Below, piece by piece: positions 22,488 to 30,370 of a DNA stretch of 33,227 nucleotides (position 1 is the first letter of the stretch; every line of letters starts with the position of its first letter). The DNA is from Chitinophaga pinensis. Its GTDB lineage: Bacteria > Bacteroidota > Bacteroidia > Chitinophagales > LD1. The stretch is from the NCBI GenBank assembly GCA_945867505.1, contig CAMBIM010000010.1, positions 1 to 33,227 of the forward strand, given 5' to 3'. The translations under genes were made by a program, and so were the position numbers. The notes beneath the pieces were generated by a model. The model did no database searches. It saw nothing but the letters and a program-made list of their open reading frames with translations, and had not been told where the DNA came from.

Positions 22488-22495
22488 CAAAAATA
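22488..22495 (-). promoter_or_regulatory. Predicted -7 element for kbl (TATTTTTG)
   Basis: Exact TAnnTTTG on the minus strand, 23 nt before the ATG at 22464. Confidence 0.45.
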
Positions 22496-22544
22496 GATTT
22501 TTCAGTTGCATGACGCGCATCATTCACAAAATGCGGCAATGAAT

Positions 22545-22552
22545 TATCTTCG
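22545..22552 (+). promoter_or_regulatory. Predicted -7 element for trhO (TATCTTCG), decides the start
   Basis: TATCTTCG ends 7 nt before ATG 22560. It lies inside the codons a longer call from ATG 22506 would use, so translation should begin at 22560. Confidence 0.5.
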
Positions 22553-22559
22553 CGTCCGA

Positions 22560-23483
22560 ATGAAACCATATCAGACTTTACTTTATTACAAATACACCAG
22601 CATACCTAATGCTGAAGAATTTGCACAACAGCATTTAGAATTCTGCGAACGCTTGGGCATCGTAGGCAGAATAATTGTGGCTGAAGAAGGATTAAACGGA
22701 ACTATAAGCGGCACGGTGGTGCAATGCAAAAAATATATGGACACGGTAAAGTCCAATCCGATGTTTGAAGGCATTGAGTTTAAGATTGATGAAATGGATG
22801 CGCCTACTTTCGAAAGATTGTATGTGCGCGTTAAACCCGAAATAGTGCACAGCAGCTTGCGCGGCATAAAAGCAGTTGACCCGAACGAAACCACCGGCAT
22901 ACATTTAAAGCCGCACGAAGTAGATGAAATGATTGAGCAGGACGATGTGGTGTTTGTAGATGTGCGCAGCAACTACGAAAGCGGAGTAGGTCATTTTAAA
23001 AATGCTTTGAAACTTGACATTGACAACTTCCGCGATTTCCCCGAACAACTGAAACAGCTCGAACATTTAAAAGATAAGAAAGTGGTAACCTACTGCACCG
23101 GTGGCATTAAATGCGAAAAGGCAAGCGGCTATCTGTTGCAAAACGGTTTCAAAAACGTTTACCAGGTTGATGGCGGTGTAGTAAAGTATGCCAAAGAAAC
23201 CGGAGGCAAAAACTTTGAAGGCAAGCTGTATGTGTTTGATAACAGAGTTGTGGTAGATGTCAACTCGATTGCGCCATCTATCGTATCCACCTGCAAAATA
23301 TGCGGAACCAAATCGGCACACATGGTTAACTGCGCCAACGCTGAATGCAACGAACACTTTGTTCTCTGCGAAGATTGCGGCTGGAAAATGGAAGGCTGTT
23401 GCAGCGAAGCTTGTATGACTGCTCCGGATAAAAGAGTGTATGACGGCACGGGATACTATCAACGCGAATCTACGACCGTTTAA
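22560..23483 (+). CDS. trhO: tRNA uridine(34) hydroxylase, rhodanese domain
   Basis: 307 residues from ATG 22560, giving MKPYQTLLYYKYTSIPNAEE. An ATG at 22506 adds 18 residues with no family resemblance and spans the predicted promoter. The enzyme makes 5-hydroxyuridine at wobble position 34 of some tRNAs, using prephenate-independent oxygen chemistry. The N-terminal acylphosphatase-like domain (about 1-95) contains EEGLNGTISG. The rhodanese domain (about 115-215) has DVRSNYESGVGHFKNAL and the active-site loop YCTGGIKCEKA with Cys179. The C-terminal tail has paired cysteines (CKICG, CANAECNEHF, CEDCG, GCCSEAC), probably a zinc site, as in many relatives. Convergent with the glutaminyl cyclase gene, with no intervening base. 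Confidence 0.92.
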   Translation: MKPYQTLLYYKYTSIPNAEEFAQQHLEFCERLGIVGRIIVAEEGLNGTISGTVVQCKKYMDTVKSNPMFEGIEFKIDEMDAPTFERLYVRVKPEIVHSSLRGIKAVDPNETTGIHLKPHEVDEMIEQDDVVFVDVRSNYESGVGHFKNALKLDIDNFRDFPEQLKQLEHLKDKKVVTYCTGGIKCEKASGYLLQNGFKNVYQVDGGVVKYAKETGGKNFEGKLYVFDNRVVVDVNSIAPSIVSTCKICGTKSAHMVNCANAECNEHFVLCEDCGWKMEGCCSEACMTAPDKRVYDGTGYYQRESTTV

Positions 23484-24512
23484 TTATTGAGCGAGTTTCT
23501 CAGCCTCATACTGATAAATAGTATAAAGCAAAGTTCTGCCCACAGCGTTCAAAGTAGTTTTATCAATCACACTCATGTCATCGGCATGGGTATGCCAGTA
23601 ACTTCCAAAAGTTCCGGATGGCGAAGCCAGGTCAATATGAATAATATCTACAGTAGGAATTTTTGCAACGGTGTTGATGTAAACATGGTCATCAGTTATT
23701 GGCGCCACAGTTTGGTTGATGAAAATATTGGAGTAGCCAAGGGTGCTGGCATTTGCCCAAACTTTATCCTGCACCCAGGCAGCATTAAAAGAAGAATTTC
23801 CTTCGCGCGAAAATGTAGCTCCTTTAGCCGCGGCCATGTCTAACAAAATGCCAAAATCTGCTCTGTAGCCAGCTACATGTGGGTTCGCACTCCAGTGTTG
23901 CGAGCCCAAACACCACGAGCCCTCGCTATCATACTCCCCATCTTTAACAATGTCATCTAATGATGAAGAGTAACCTCTGTCTTCCGCATCGTTAAAGAAA
24001 ATATCTACACCAATATTTTTTAAAGGCGAAGCTTGGATAGCGCGAGCAATTTCTATCAATGTTCCTACACCACTTGCACCATCGCAAGCAGAAAGAATGG
24101 GTTTGCCTTGGTTCTTAGTGTCTTGGTCTGCCCACGGGCGGCTATCCCAATGCGAGGTCAACAAAATTCTATTCGTTGCTTTCGGGTTTATGGAACCGAT
24201 GATGTTGGTGCATTTCAAATTCACGCCATCAAAACCGCGCGCATCAAACTTCTGAATGTAAACAGTATCGGTAAACTTTTTTATTTCCTCTATCAAATAT
24301 TTAGCACAGGCTTCATGTCCTTTAGAATTCATTTCACGCGTGCCAAAATCAATTTGCGCCTGTATATAGTTATAAGCAGAATCGCTGCTGAACGATGGAA
24401 CGTTCACTACAATTTGTTTTACCGGCTCAACAACCGTTTGTGTTGGTTGATTGCATTTATCACAGGAGGTCAGGAAGAGTAAAGCCGAAAAATAAACAAG
24501 TATTTTTTTCAT
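23484..24512 (-). CDS. M28-family glutaminyl-peptide cyclotransferase lipoprotein
   Basis: 342 residues. The lipoprotein signal peptide ends LFLTSC (Cys17). The body matches Bacteroidota type II glutaminyl cyclases: LLTSHWDSRPWADQD (about 117-131), ACDGASGVG (zinc-ligand Asp144), FFNDAEDRG (catalytic Glu177 and ligand Asp178), WCLGSQHWSANPHVAGY, ITDDHVYIN (Asp275) and YWHTHADD (His307). It converts N-terminal Gln or Glu to pyroglutamate. Several exported proteins encoded here have signal peptides ending A|Q and would be natural substrates. It lies 6 nt downstream of cysS on the same strand, so the two are probably cotranscribed. An ordinary M28 aminopeptidase is the alternative but fits less well. 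Confidence 0.85.
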   Translation of the reverse strand: MKKILVYFSALLFLTSCDKCNQPTQTVVEPVKQIVVNVPSFSSDSAYNYIQAQIDFGTREMNSKGHEACAKYLIEEIKKFTDTVYIQKFDARGFDGVNLKCTNIIGSINPKATNRILLTSHWDSRPWADQDTKNQGKPILSACDGASGVGTLIEIARAIQASPLKNIGVDIFFNDAEDRGYSSSLDDIVKDGEYDSEGSWCLGSQHWSANPHVAGYRADFGILLDMAAAKGATFSREGNSSFNAAWVQDKVWANASTLGYSNIFINQTVAPITDDHVYINTVAKIPTVDIIHIDLASPSGTFGSYWHTHADDMSVIDKTTLNAVGRTLLYTIYQYEAEKLAQ

Positions 24513-24518
24513 GTTGTT

Positions 24519-25982
24519 TTAATTGGAGGTCCAGGTTATACCATCTTTTCCATCCTTTACCTGTATACCTACTTTCAAAAGTTCATCGCGTATTTTGTCG
24601 CTGGCAGCAAAATCCTTTTTAGTGCGAACATCTTTGCGTAGTTCCAAAATCAAATTCATTAAGCCTTCTACTTTATCGGAACCTGCACCGGTTTCCTCTT
24701 TCAAACCCAGAACATCAAATACAATATCGCTAAACAGTTTTTGCAGTTGCTCTTTATCGGCAGCAGTGATAGTATCGCTGCCATCGTTTATGGAATTAAT
24801 AATTCTTGCTCCTTCAAATAAACTGGCAATGGCCACCGGTGTATTAAAATCATCATTCAACGCATTGTAAATATCTGTTTTCAGCGTTTCGATTTTTACG
24901 GATGATTTTTCGCTGGTCTTTAAACCGGCAATCAGTTTCATAGCATTCATCAATCGCTGATAGCCTTTTTCCGATGCTTGTAAGGCAGTATTCGAAAAAT
25001 CAAGTGTGCTACGGTAGTGTGCCTGCAACATAAAAAAGCGAACCACCATTGGCGAATAGCCGGTTTCTAACAGCGGATGATTACCGGTAAAAAGCTGTTC
25101 AGGTAAAAACGAGTTATCTAAACTCTTACTCATTTTTTGTCCGTTAACGGTAAGCATGTTGGTGTGTATCCAGGTTTTTGCAGGTGATTTTTTGCAACAT
25201 GCTACGTTCTGTGCAATCTCGTTAGTGTGGTGGGTTGGCGCTAAATCCATTCCGCCACCATGTATGTCAAACTGCTCGCCCAAATATTTCGAACTCATAG
25301 CAGAACACTCAATATGCCAACCGGGGAAACCTTCGCCCCACGGGCTTGGCCAGCGCATAATGTGTTCTGGCTTTGCTTTTTTCCAAAGTGCAAAATCCAG
25401 ACGGCCACGTTTTTCATTTTGCCCTTCTAAGTTTTCGCGCGTGCCTTCCAGCAATTCATCTAACTTTCTTCCGCTCAATTCGGTGTAAGGATAGGTGGCC
25501 GCAAATTTTTCTACATCAAACCAAATAGTTCCGTCTACTTCATACGCCCAACCGTTATCAATAATTTTTTTGGTCATTTCAATTTGCTCGATGATATGTC
25601 CGCTGGCTGTGGGCTCAATACTTGGCGGTAGTAAATTGAAATCGTCTAAAACTTTATGAAAATCTACAGCATACAACTGCACAATTTCCATCGGCTCTAA
25701 TTTTTCGAGGCGGGCGCGTTTTGCAATTTTATCTTCTCCTTCATCCCCATCGCTTTCTAAGTGACCCACATCTGTAATGTTCCGCACGTAGCGCACTTTA
25801 TAATCCAGATGTTTTAAGTAACGGAAAACCACATCGAACGAAAGGAAAGTTCTGCAATTACCAAGATGCGCGTGGCTATATAAAGTAGGACCGCACACAT
25901 ACATGCCCACATGAGGCGCGTTAAGCGGTTTGAAAATTTCTTTTTCGCGCGTAAGCGTGTTGTAAATTTTTAATTCAGACAT
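24519..25982 (-). CDS. cysS: Cysteinyl-tRNA synthetase
   Basis: 487 residues, class I aminoacyl-tRNA synthetase, monomeric and cytosolic. It charges tRNA-Cys. The N-terminal YVCGPTLYSHAHLGNCRTF carries the zinc ligand Cys30 and the HIGH motif as HLGN (39-42). GWHIECSAMS supplies Cys226, and PTHHTNEIAQ the His and Glu zinc ligands (about 251-255). KMSKS is at 283-287. The C-terminal DALR-like and anticodon-binding regions are complete. The ATG follows a predicted -7 element by only 5 nt. The glutaminyl cyclase gene follows 6 nt after the stop. Confidence 0.97.
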   Translation of the reverse strand: MSELKIYNTLTREKEIFKPLNAPHVGMYVCGPTLYSHAHLGNCRTFLSFDVVFRYLKHLDYKVRYVRNITDVGHLESDGDEGEDKIAKRARLEKLEPMEIVQLYAVDFHKVLDDFNLLPPSIEPTASGHIIEQIEMTKKIIDNGWAYEVDGTIWFDVEKFAATYPYTELSGRKLDELLEGTRENLEGQNEKRGRLDFALWKKAKPEHIMRWPSPWGEGFPGWHIECSAMSSKYLGEQFDIHGGGMDLAPTHHTNEIAQNVACCKKSPAKTWIHTNMLTVNGQKMSKSLDNSFLPEQLFTGNHPLLETGYSPMVVRFFMLQAHYRSTLDFSNTALQASEKGYQRLMNAMKLIAGLKTSEKSSVKIETLKTDIYNALNDDFNTPVAIASLFEGARIINSINDGSDTITAADKEQLQKLFSDIVFDVLGLKEETGAGSDKVEGLMNLILELRKDVRTKKDFAASDKIRDELLKVGIQVKDGKDGITWTSN

Positions 25983-25987
25983 GCGCG

Positions 25988-25994
25988 CAATATA
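25988..25994 (-). promoter_or_regulatory. Predicted -7 element for cysS (TATATTG), near-leaderless
   Basis: TATATTG followed by CGCGC and the ATG at 25982, a layout very close to mutL (TAAGTTTG, CGCGCTC, ATG). It lies in the 28-nt gap after the EEP gene. Confidence 0.45.
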
Positions 25995-26010
25995 ATGTGT
26001 TGAAGGTTTT

Positions 26011-27126
26011 TCAGAGAGAAAATGTAACCACCACCGGATAATGGTCGCTTAATTCTTTACGAATGGTTTTATAAGAATTAATCTTTATGCCAGAATCGAA
26101 TAAGGTGTAATCAATCCTGAAAATGGAAAACTTGTTGGCGAATGTGGCTCCAAAGCCTTTGCTTTTTTCTATAAACGCATCCTGCAAATTTCCTTTGGTG
26201 GTAGTGTAAGTGTAAGAAACCGGCACATCGTTAAAGTCGCCACAAAGGATTTTCTGACCCGAAAATTCAGTCATACTTTCAGCCACTATGTTTGCTTGTT
26301 GCGAACGTTTGTTGTAAGCGCGCTTCATTTTGAGCATAATATTTTTTACCGGTGCCCAGCGCGTGGTTTGGTTTTGTTCTAAAGAATCGAGTGTGGCGTA
26401 ATCATCATAACCCAGATGGATAGATTGAAAATGCACATTGTATACTCTTGTCCTATTACCGCTAAAATCAATATCGGTGTAAATACAATCGTTGGCAAAC
26501 GAATTTTTGAAATCAATTTTACCAGAATCAACAATCGGAAATTTGGAGAATGTAGCCACGCCCCATTGCTGATGCAGTTCACCTTTTTTCCAAAGTGTTT
26601 TTTGCAATTTGCTTTTCGGCAATTTTTTTAAATCAACCGATGGAAAAAAATATACGTAAGGATATCCTAATGAATCGCGCAGGTATTCGAGATTATGAAA
26701 GAGTTGATTATTGGTATAAAATTCCTGCAAGCAAAGCACATCAGCTTTTTCGTTTTTGATGAGTGCTATCATCTGCTCGCGCGTTTCGGTATTCTTGTTC
26801 CAATTGTATAAATCGAAATTCTTCACATTCCAACTCAACACTTTTATCCCAGTCTCTTTGCTCTCTTCATTAAAATTCATAGCGAATGTGGCGTGAATAA
26901 ATTTCCAGGTCAGCACAATGGATACCAGCGAAATCAAACCAAATTTATCGCGCTTATAAATCCATATAAGTAGGAAGATAAAGTTTACGATTAGCACAAC
27001 AGGGAAAGCAAACCCAATAAAAGTAAGCTGCCAGTATTTTGTAGGCTCTATGTAAGTTGCCATGCACGAAGCAAGCAACACCAGAAGGGCAAATACATTT
27101 AGAAATTTGAAAAAGCCTCGAAGCAT
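26011..27126 (-). CDS. Membrane-anchored endonuclease/exonuclease/phosphatase (EEP) family protein
   Basis: 371 residues. Three hydrophobic segments at the N-terminus (about 8-24, 33-56 and 62-80) are followed by an EEP domain. The domain shows SWNVKNFDLY (about 97-106, Asn ligand), LCLQEFY (catalytic Glu about 137), CGDFNDVPVSYTY (Asp-Asn pair) and the C-terminal SDHYPVVVTF with the catalytic His. The domain probably faces the periplasm, and the substrate may be a nucleic acid, phospholipid or inositol phosphate; the sequence does not decide. It starts 1 nt after the stop of the second rhomboid gene, so the two form an operon. Confidence 0.88.
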   Translation of the reverse strand: MLRGFFKFLNVFALLVLLASCMATYIEPTKYWQLTFIGFAFPVVLIVNFIFLLIWIYKRDKFGLISLVSIVLTWKFIHATFAMNFNEESKETGIKVLSWNVKNFDLYNWNKNTETREQMIALIKNEKADVLCLQEFYTNNQLFHNLEYLRDSLGYPYVYFFPSVDLKKLPKSKLQKTLWKKGELHQQWGVATFSKFPIVDSGKIDFKNSFANDCIYTDIDFSGNRTRVYNVHFQSIHLGYDDYATLDSLEQNQTTRWAPVKNIMLKMKRAYNKRSQQANIVAESMTEFSGQKILCGDFNDVPVSYTYTTTKGNLQDAFIEKSKGFGATFANKFSIFRIDYTLFDSGIKINSYKTIRKELSDHYPVVVTFSL

Positions 27127-27127
27127 T

Positions 27128-28018
27128 TTACTTTTTAGAGTAGTTGAACAAAAAATCTTTTTCCTCTTTTGTTAAACTATCGTAACCGGAGCGCGCAATT
27201 TTATCCAATATTTCATCTACGCCCTGTTGTTCGGTTTTGGTGCGCGAAGTTGTTTCACTCTTTCGCATTTCGCTCTTGTAAGTAACTTTTATGTTCGATT
27301 TGGGTTTGAACAAATTAGCAACAACGTCAAAAACTTTATTGAATGGCGAAGCAAAATCGAAACCACCTTGCAAAACTTTAATATAAATATATCCGCTCAA
27401 TGCTCCGCCAACATGCGCAATATAACCACCGGCATTGCCGTAAGGAATATTGATAACACCAAGTAGCAACGAAACAGCGGCTACGTATTTAATCTTAATG
27501 CTGCCTAAAAACATCAACCGTATTTCGTAATCTGGGTTAAGCGTTGCTGCTGCAAATACAATGGCAAAAATACTTGCTGATGCACCAAGCATCATCGAAA
27601 CATCAACTTGCGGTTTAAAAACTAGGAGTAAATTATAGGCAAGAAGATAAGTAACTGCACCGGCTATTCCGCCAAGAATGTATAGCGGAAGAATTTTTTT
27701 ATCTCCCAAGTACAGTACAAAAATTTCTCCAAACCAATATAGCCAAAGCATATTGAATACTGCATGAAAAAATGCGGTATGCAAAAACATATAAGTAAAA
27801 GCTGACCAAGGTTGATATAGCAAAACACCAAGCGAAGCAGGCATTTCTAATTTGCTTAGGAGCAAATTGTAAAATGAATTGGTTTGAAAAACAAAACTGA
27901 TGAGGTATAGAATACCGAAAAAGAGAAACACTCCTGCATTCACAAAAATTAATTTCATAACCATGTTGCCATAGCGGAATTGATGTTTAATATCGTTGGT
28001 AATAGAACCGGTGAGCAT
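27128..28018 (-). CDS. Rhomboid family serine protease with DUF6576-like C-terminal tail
   Basis: 296 residues. The N-terminal soluble segment (about 1-20) precedes six or so membrane helices. Catalytic Ser147 sits in MLGASASIFAIVF and His202 in GGYIAHVGGALSGY. HTAFFHAVFNMLWLYWFG (about 80-97) matches the conserved helix. Beyond the membrane domain, a charged linker leads to a short helical tail (DEILDKIARSGYDSLTKEEK at about 269-288, then DFLFNYSKK), recognisable as the DUF6576 module of Bacteroidota rhomboids. The substrate is unknown. Operon with the EEP gene downstream (1-nt gap), with a predicted -7 element 26 nt before the ATG. Confidence 0.9.
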   Translation of the reverse strand: MLTGSITNDIKHQFRYGNMVMKLIFVNAGVFLFFGILYLISFVFQTNSFYNLLLSKLEMPASLGVLLYQPWSAFTYMFLHTAFFHAVFNMLWLYWFGEIFVLYLGDKKILPLYILGGIAGAVTYLLAYNLLLVFKPQVDVSMMLGASASIFAIVFAAATLNPDYEIRLMFLGSIKIKYVAAVSLLLGVINIPYGNAGGYIAHVGGALSGYIYIKVLQGGFDFASPFNKVFDVVANLFKPKSNIKVTYKSEMRKSETTSRTKTEQQGVDEILDKIARSGYDSLTKEEKDFLFNYSKK

Positions 28019-28044
28019 TTTGTAATTCTAACTCTCTTTTAGCG

Positions 28045-28052
28045 CAAAGATA
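28045..28052 (-). promoter_or_regulatory. Predicted -7 element for the rhomboid-EEP operon (TATCTTTG)
   Basis: Exact TAnnTTTG followed by CGC. A TTG 15 nt upstream on the minus strand is a plausible -33 element, the same spacing as at udk. Confidence 0.5.
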
Positions 28053-28126
28053 AACTTGCACTTTAAACAATTTTTGAAACCTTTTGGTTGCAGCCACCGT
28101 AAGCACCTATAACCAAACTGCTACAC

Positions 28127-28183
28127 ATGATGGAACTTAACGAGAAACTGCCTCATTGGCCAATTGACGATTCTACAGAATAA
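28127..28183 (+). CDS. Possible 18-residue small ORF
   Basis: MMELNEKLPHWPIDDSTE with a stop, in the 230-bp gap between the rhomboid and MFS genes, 22 nt ahead of a strong hairpin. There is no -7 element at the usual distance and I recognise no family. It may be a gene remnant or a chance frame. The rest of the gap holds only the rhomboid promoter and the hairpin. Confidence 0.2.
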   Translation: MMELNEKLPHWPIDDSTE

Positions 28184-28205
28184 CTAAAGCTGAAGAGCTG
28201 ATAAC

Positions 28206-28245
28206 AACAAATCTTCTAAGAGCCATAACTCTTAGAGGATTTGTT
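28206..28245 (-). terminator. Intrinsic terminator hairpin downstream of the MFS gene
   Basis: A 17-bp stem with one non-Watson-Crick pair (28206-28222 with 28229-28245) and a 6-nt loop, beginning 3 nt after the MFS stop at 28249. A/T-rich stem bases provide the U-rich end. It could also act on plus-strand transcripts crossing the gap, where TTTTATA follows. Confidence 0.65.
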
Positions 28246-28248
28246 ATT

Positions 28249-29523
28249 TTATACTATCATCGGTTCTTTTACTAACGCCTTGTAATTGATAAAAAGAATA
28301 GCCGCACCCCCAAAACAGATAACCGCCAAACTCATTACAGCATACAAGACATTGGTGCTTTGATGAAAAAATGGAAGCGTAAACGCGCCTATTAAGCACA
28401 TGCGAAAAAAAACATTGACAACAAAAAAAATACTGCTTGCTCTGCCAATAATGTGGTTAGGGATATGGTGAAACAAATACGTAACGCGCTGAATTCTTAT
28501 AGCAGAATTACAAGCACCAATAATAAAGTTGGCGACAAAAAATAAACCCAGTAAGTAGCTAAACGACATAACCAAATACATAGCACCGGATACAACTGAA
28601 AGCAGAATAATACCAAGCACCACATTCTTCTCAGCAAAGATTTTGGTGGTTAAAAAACCAGCCAAAACCGCGCCCAACGAAAACGCCATATCACCAAAGG
28701 CGTAAACATCTCCACCCTTGTGCAAAACTGAATCTACATACATAGGTTGTATGTAAGTGCCAAAAACAAGGATGGTTAAAAACACTGATAAGGAAGCGTT
28801 GCCGAAATGAAATATCAACGGATGGTTTTTCAAAAAGCTGAACCCCACTTTCATGCGCTCGCGCAAATGGCTAGTATCAATTTTCTGTTCCACTACAGGG
28901 AGCGATTTTATTCGGTAAATAATGACGAACGCGATGAGATAAGTAATAGCATCTATGGCAAAAATTTCATGAATCTTCCAGGCGCGGAACGCAAACGGCA
29001 GCGAAATATCGAACCCGAAAAAATTGATGTGATGATTTATTCCACTTAAAAGCATGGCTGCTATTGCACCGGCAATAGTGAAAGTAATTTGCCCCTGAAT
29101 TTCGAGCAGGGAAGTAACACGACCGTAATCTTCCTTTACAGTTATTTCTTGAGCAAAAGCATATAAATTGGGAAAGTGAATGTTGTAGATAAACGCAGTA
29201 GTAGTAAAAATAATCGCCACCAAATACCAAGGCAATCCATCGCTTTTAAATCCGATTAGTGTTACTGCGGTAAGCATAAACAATCCGGCAAGGTTCATAA
29301 CCAAGAAAATTTTCTTGCGGCTGTAACGGTCAATTAAAGTGCCTGCATACACGCCCCAGAAAAGTGAAATGGCAGTAATAAAGAGATACGCTTTGCCGAA
29401 CAATTCTTCGCGATGAATAACACCCGTAAAATACCACGGTATGGCAAGCATAGAAATGCCCTGCGCCACTCCGCTTATAGAGTTGGCAAGCAACAGAAGA
29501 AATATGGCGCGCGAGTTTTTCAT
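28249..29523 (-). CDS. Major facilitator superfamily transporter
   Basis: 424 residues from ATG 29523 (a TTG at 29532 is less likely). There are twelve hydrophobic segments in the MFS pattern. The loop after helix 2 reads GTLIDRYSRKKIFLVMNLAG, the MFS motif A region (DRxxRR/K). SFLKNHPLIFHFGN is a central loop typical of the EntS/macrolide-efflux-like MFS group, which exports drugs or siderophores; the substrate here is unknown. The leader between the predicted -7 element and the ATG contains a GC-rich palindrome ending 3 nt from the start codon, which could form a hairpin over the ribosome-binding site. Divergent from recX. Confidence 0.87.
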   Translation of the reverse strand: MKNSRAIFLLLLANSISGVAQGISMLAIPWYFTGVIHREELFGKAYLFITAISLFWGVYAGTLIDRYSRKKIFLVMNLAGLFMLTAVTLIGFKSDGLPWYLVAIIFTTTAFIYNIHFPNLYAFAQEITVKEDYGRVTSLLEIQGQITFTIAGAIAAMLLSGINHHINFFGFDISLPFAFRAWKIHEIFAIDAITYLIAFVIIYRIKSLPVVEQKIDTSHLRERMKVGFSFLKNHPLIFHFGNASLSVFLTILVFGTYIQPMYVDSVLHKGGDVYAFGDMAFSLGAVLAGFLTTKIFAEKNVVLGIILLSVVSGAMYLVMSFSYLLGLFFVANFIIGACNSAIRIQRVTYLFHHIPNHIIGRASSIFFVVNVFFRMCLIGAFTLPFFHQSTNVLYAVMSLAVICFGGAAILFINYKALVKEPMIV

Positions 29524-29526
29524 TAA

Positions 29527-29544
29527 CCCCAACCCCTAGAGGGG
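29527..29544. repeat. GC-rich palindromic mini-element in the MFS 5' leader
   Basis: A C-run, then AA, then CCCCT-AG-AGGGG (29533-29544). Same layout as the element inside the barrel gene at 1011-1032. On the minus-strand transcript it lies between the predicted promoter and the start codon. Confidence 0.5.
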
Positions 29545-29561
29545 CTTTAAAGAATTTTGAG

Positions 29562-29569
29562 CGAATATA
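29562..29569 (-). promoter_or_regulatory. Predicted -7 element for the MFS gene (TATATTCG)
   Basis: TATATTCG followed by CTC, 38 nt before the ATG. The palindromic element accounts for much of that distance. Confidence 0.45.
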
Positions 29570-29593
29570 TTTATGCCAGTGAGTAACGAAAGC

Positions 29594-29600
29594 TAAATTG
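29594..29600 (+). promoter_or_regulatory. Predicted -7 element for recX (TAAATTG), near-leaderless
   Basis: TAAATTG followed by CAACTAC and the ATG at 29608. Nearly identical to the sequence before the AI-2E gene. Confidence 0.4.
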
Positions 29601-29607
29601 CAACTAC

Positions 29608-30054
29608 ATGGATAAAACTATTTACGATAAACTCTCCAACTTTTGCGCTTATCAGGAACGGTGTGCCAGTGATGTAAAAGAGAAAATGCGCAAATTGAAA
29701 ATTGAGAAAGATGATTACGATGTTTACATAGCAAAACTGAAAGACGATAATTATTTGAATGACGAACGCTTTGTAAAGTATTATGTGAGTGCCCACGCAA
29801 AAAAGAAATGGGGTAAAACAAAAATGAAAGCTGCTTTGGGTGCAAAGCGCATAGATTCATCACTTATCAAACAATATTTAGATGATATGGATGAAGGCGA
29901 TTACGATGACCAGATAAAAATCATTGCCGAAAAAAAATGGAACACCATTAAAGCAAAAACACCACGCGATAAAAAAACCAAGATGCTGCGCTTCCTGTTA
30001 AGTAAAGGCTACGAAATGGGTAAAGCGATAAATGCGATTAAAGATTTTAAGTAG
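29608..30054 (+). CDS. recX: Regulatory protein RecX
   Basis: 148 residues, normal RecX length, wholly helical in outlook with three-helix repeat units. It binds RecA filaments and limits their activity. Seen: FCAYQERCASDVKEKMRKL (about 12-30), then LKDDNYLNDERFVKYYVSAH with KWGKTKM, the RecX core, and KMLRFLLSKGYEMGKAINAI at the C-terminus. No recA nearby. Its last 8 nt overlap the end of the convergent DUF167 gene. Confidence 0.9.
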   Translation: MDKTIYDKLSNFCAYQERCASDVKEKMRKLKIEKDDYDVYIAKLKDDNYLNDERFVKYYVSAHAKKKWGKTKMKAALGAKRIDSSLIKQYLDDMDEGDYDDQIKIIAEKKWNTIKAKTPRDKKTKMLRFLLSKGYEMGKAINAIKDFK

Positions 30055-30301
30055 TCAGCTTGGTATCAACATAACTCTTCTCCGCATCTATCTCCAATGT
30101 TTTAAAAGCATTGGATTCGCCTTTCAACAATACAATTTTCGATTTGGGCAGGCTTAAAACCACGCTCAAATATTCCACCAGATACTTATTGGCTTTGCCT
30201 TCTACGGGTTGCGCTTTAATTTTCACTTTAATAGTGCCGTCTGCTTCGCGTAATATTTCATCGGTTTTAGAAGCAGGCTTTACTTTAATTTTCAGTTTCA
30301 C
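30047..30301 (-). CDS. DUF167 (YggU) family protein
   Basis: 84 residues from GTG 30301, giving MKLKIKVKPASKTDEI. An alternative GTG at 30322 would add seven residues. The motif region KIKAQPVEGKANKYLVEYLS and the following SKIVLLKGESNAFKTLEI are the DUF167 signature. It is a small alpha/beta protein of unknown function, found in most phyla. Both candidate starts lie in a 69-bp divergent region shared with the Nfu gene, which also holds an inverted repeat. No ATG is available. Confidence 0.85.
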   Translation of the reverse strand: MKLKIKVKPASKTDEILREADGTIKVKIKAQPVEGKANKYLVEYLSVVLSLPKSKIVLLKGESNAFKTLEIDAEKSYVDTKLTT

Positions 30302-30305
30302 GCAA

Positions 30306-30326
30306 ACTTGTGTTAAGCGCACAAGT
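30306..30326. promoter_or_regulatory. 7-bp inverted repeat between DUF167 and Nfu genes
   Basis: ACTTGTG (30306-30312) and CACAAGT (30320-30326) with a 7-nt spacer, 19 nt upstream of the predicted Nfu -7 element. The 14-nt centre-to-centre spacing would suit a dimeric repressor. It also overlaps the CAAGTTTG that resembles a -7 element for the minus-strand gene. Confidence 0.35.
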
Positions 30327-30344
30327 TACCGCAATTGATTTGAT

Positions 30345-30352
30345 TACATTTG
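30345..30352 (+). promoter_or_regulatory. Predicted -7 element for the Nfu gene (TACATTTG)
   Basis: Exact TAnnTTTG followed by CGCCC, 18 nt before the ATG at 30371. Confidence 0.5.
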
Positions 30353-30370
30353 CGCCCTTAATCAGCAAAC

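Noticed and set aside
22506-22559. Longer trhO start at ATG 22506
   Set aside because: The extra 18 residues do not resemble the family and span a good -7 element. ATG 22560 gives the usual N-terminus.
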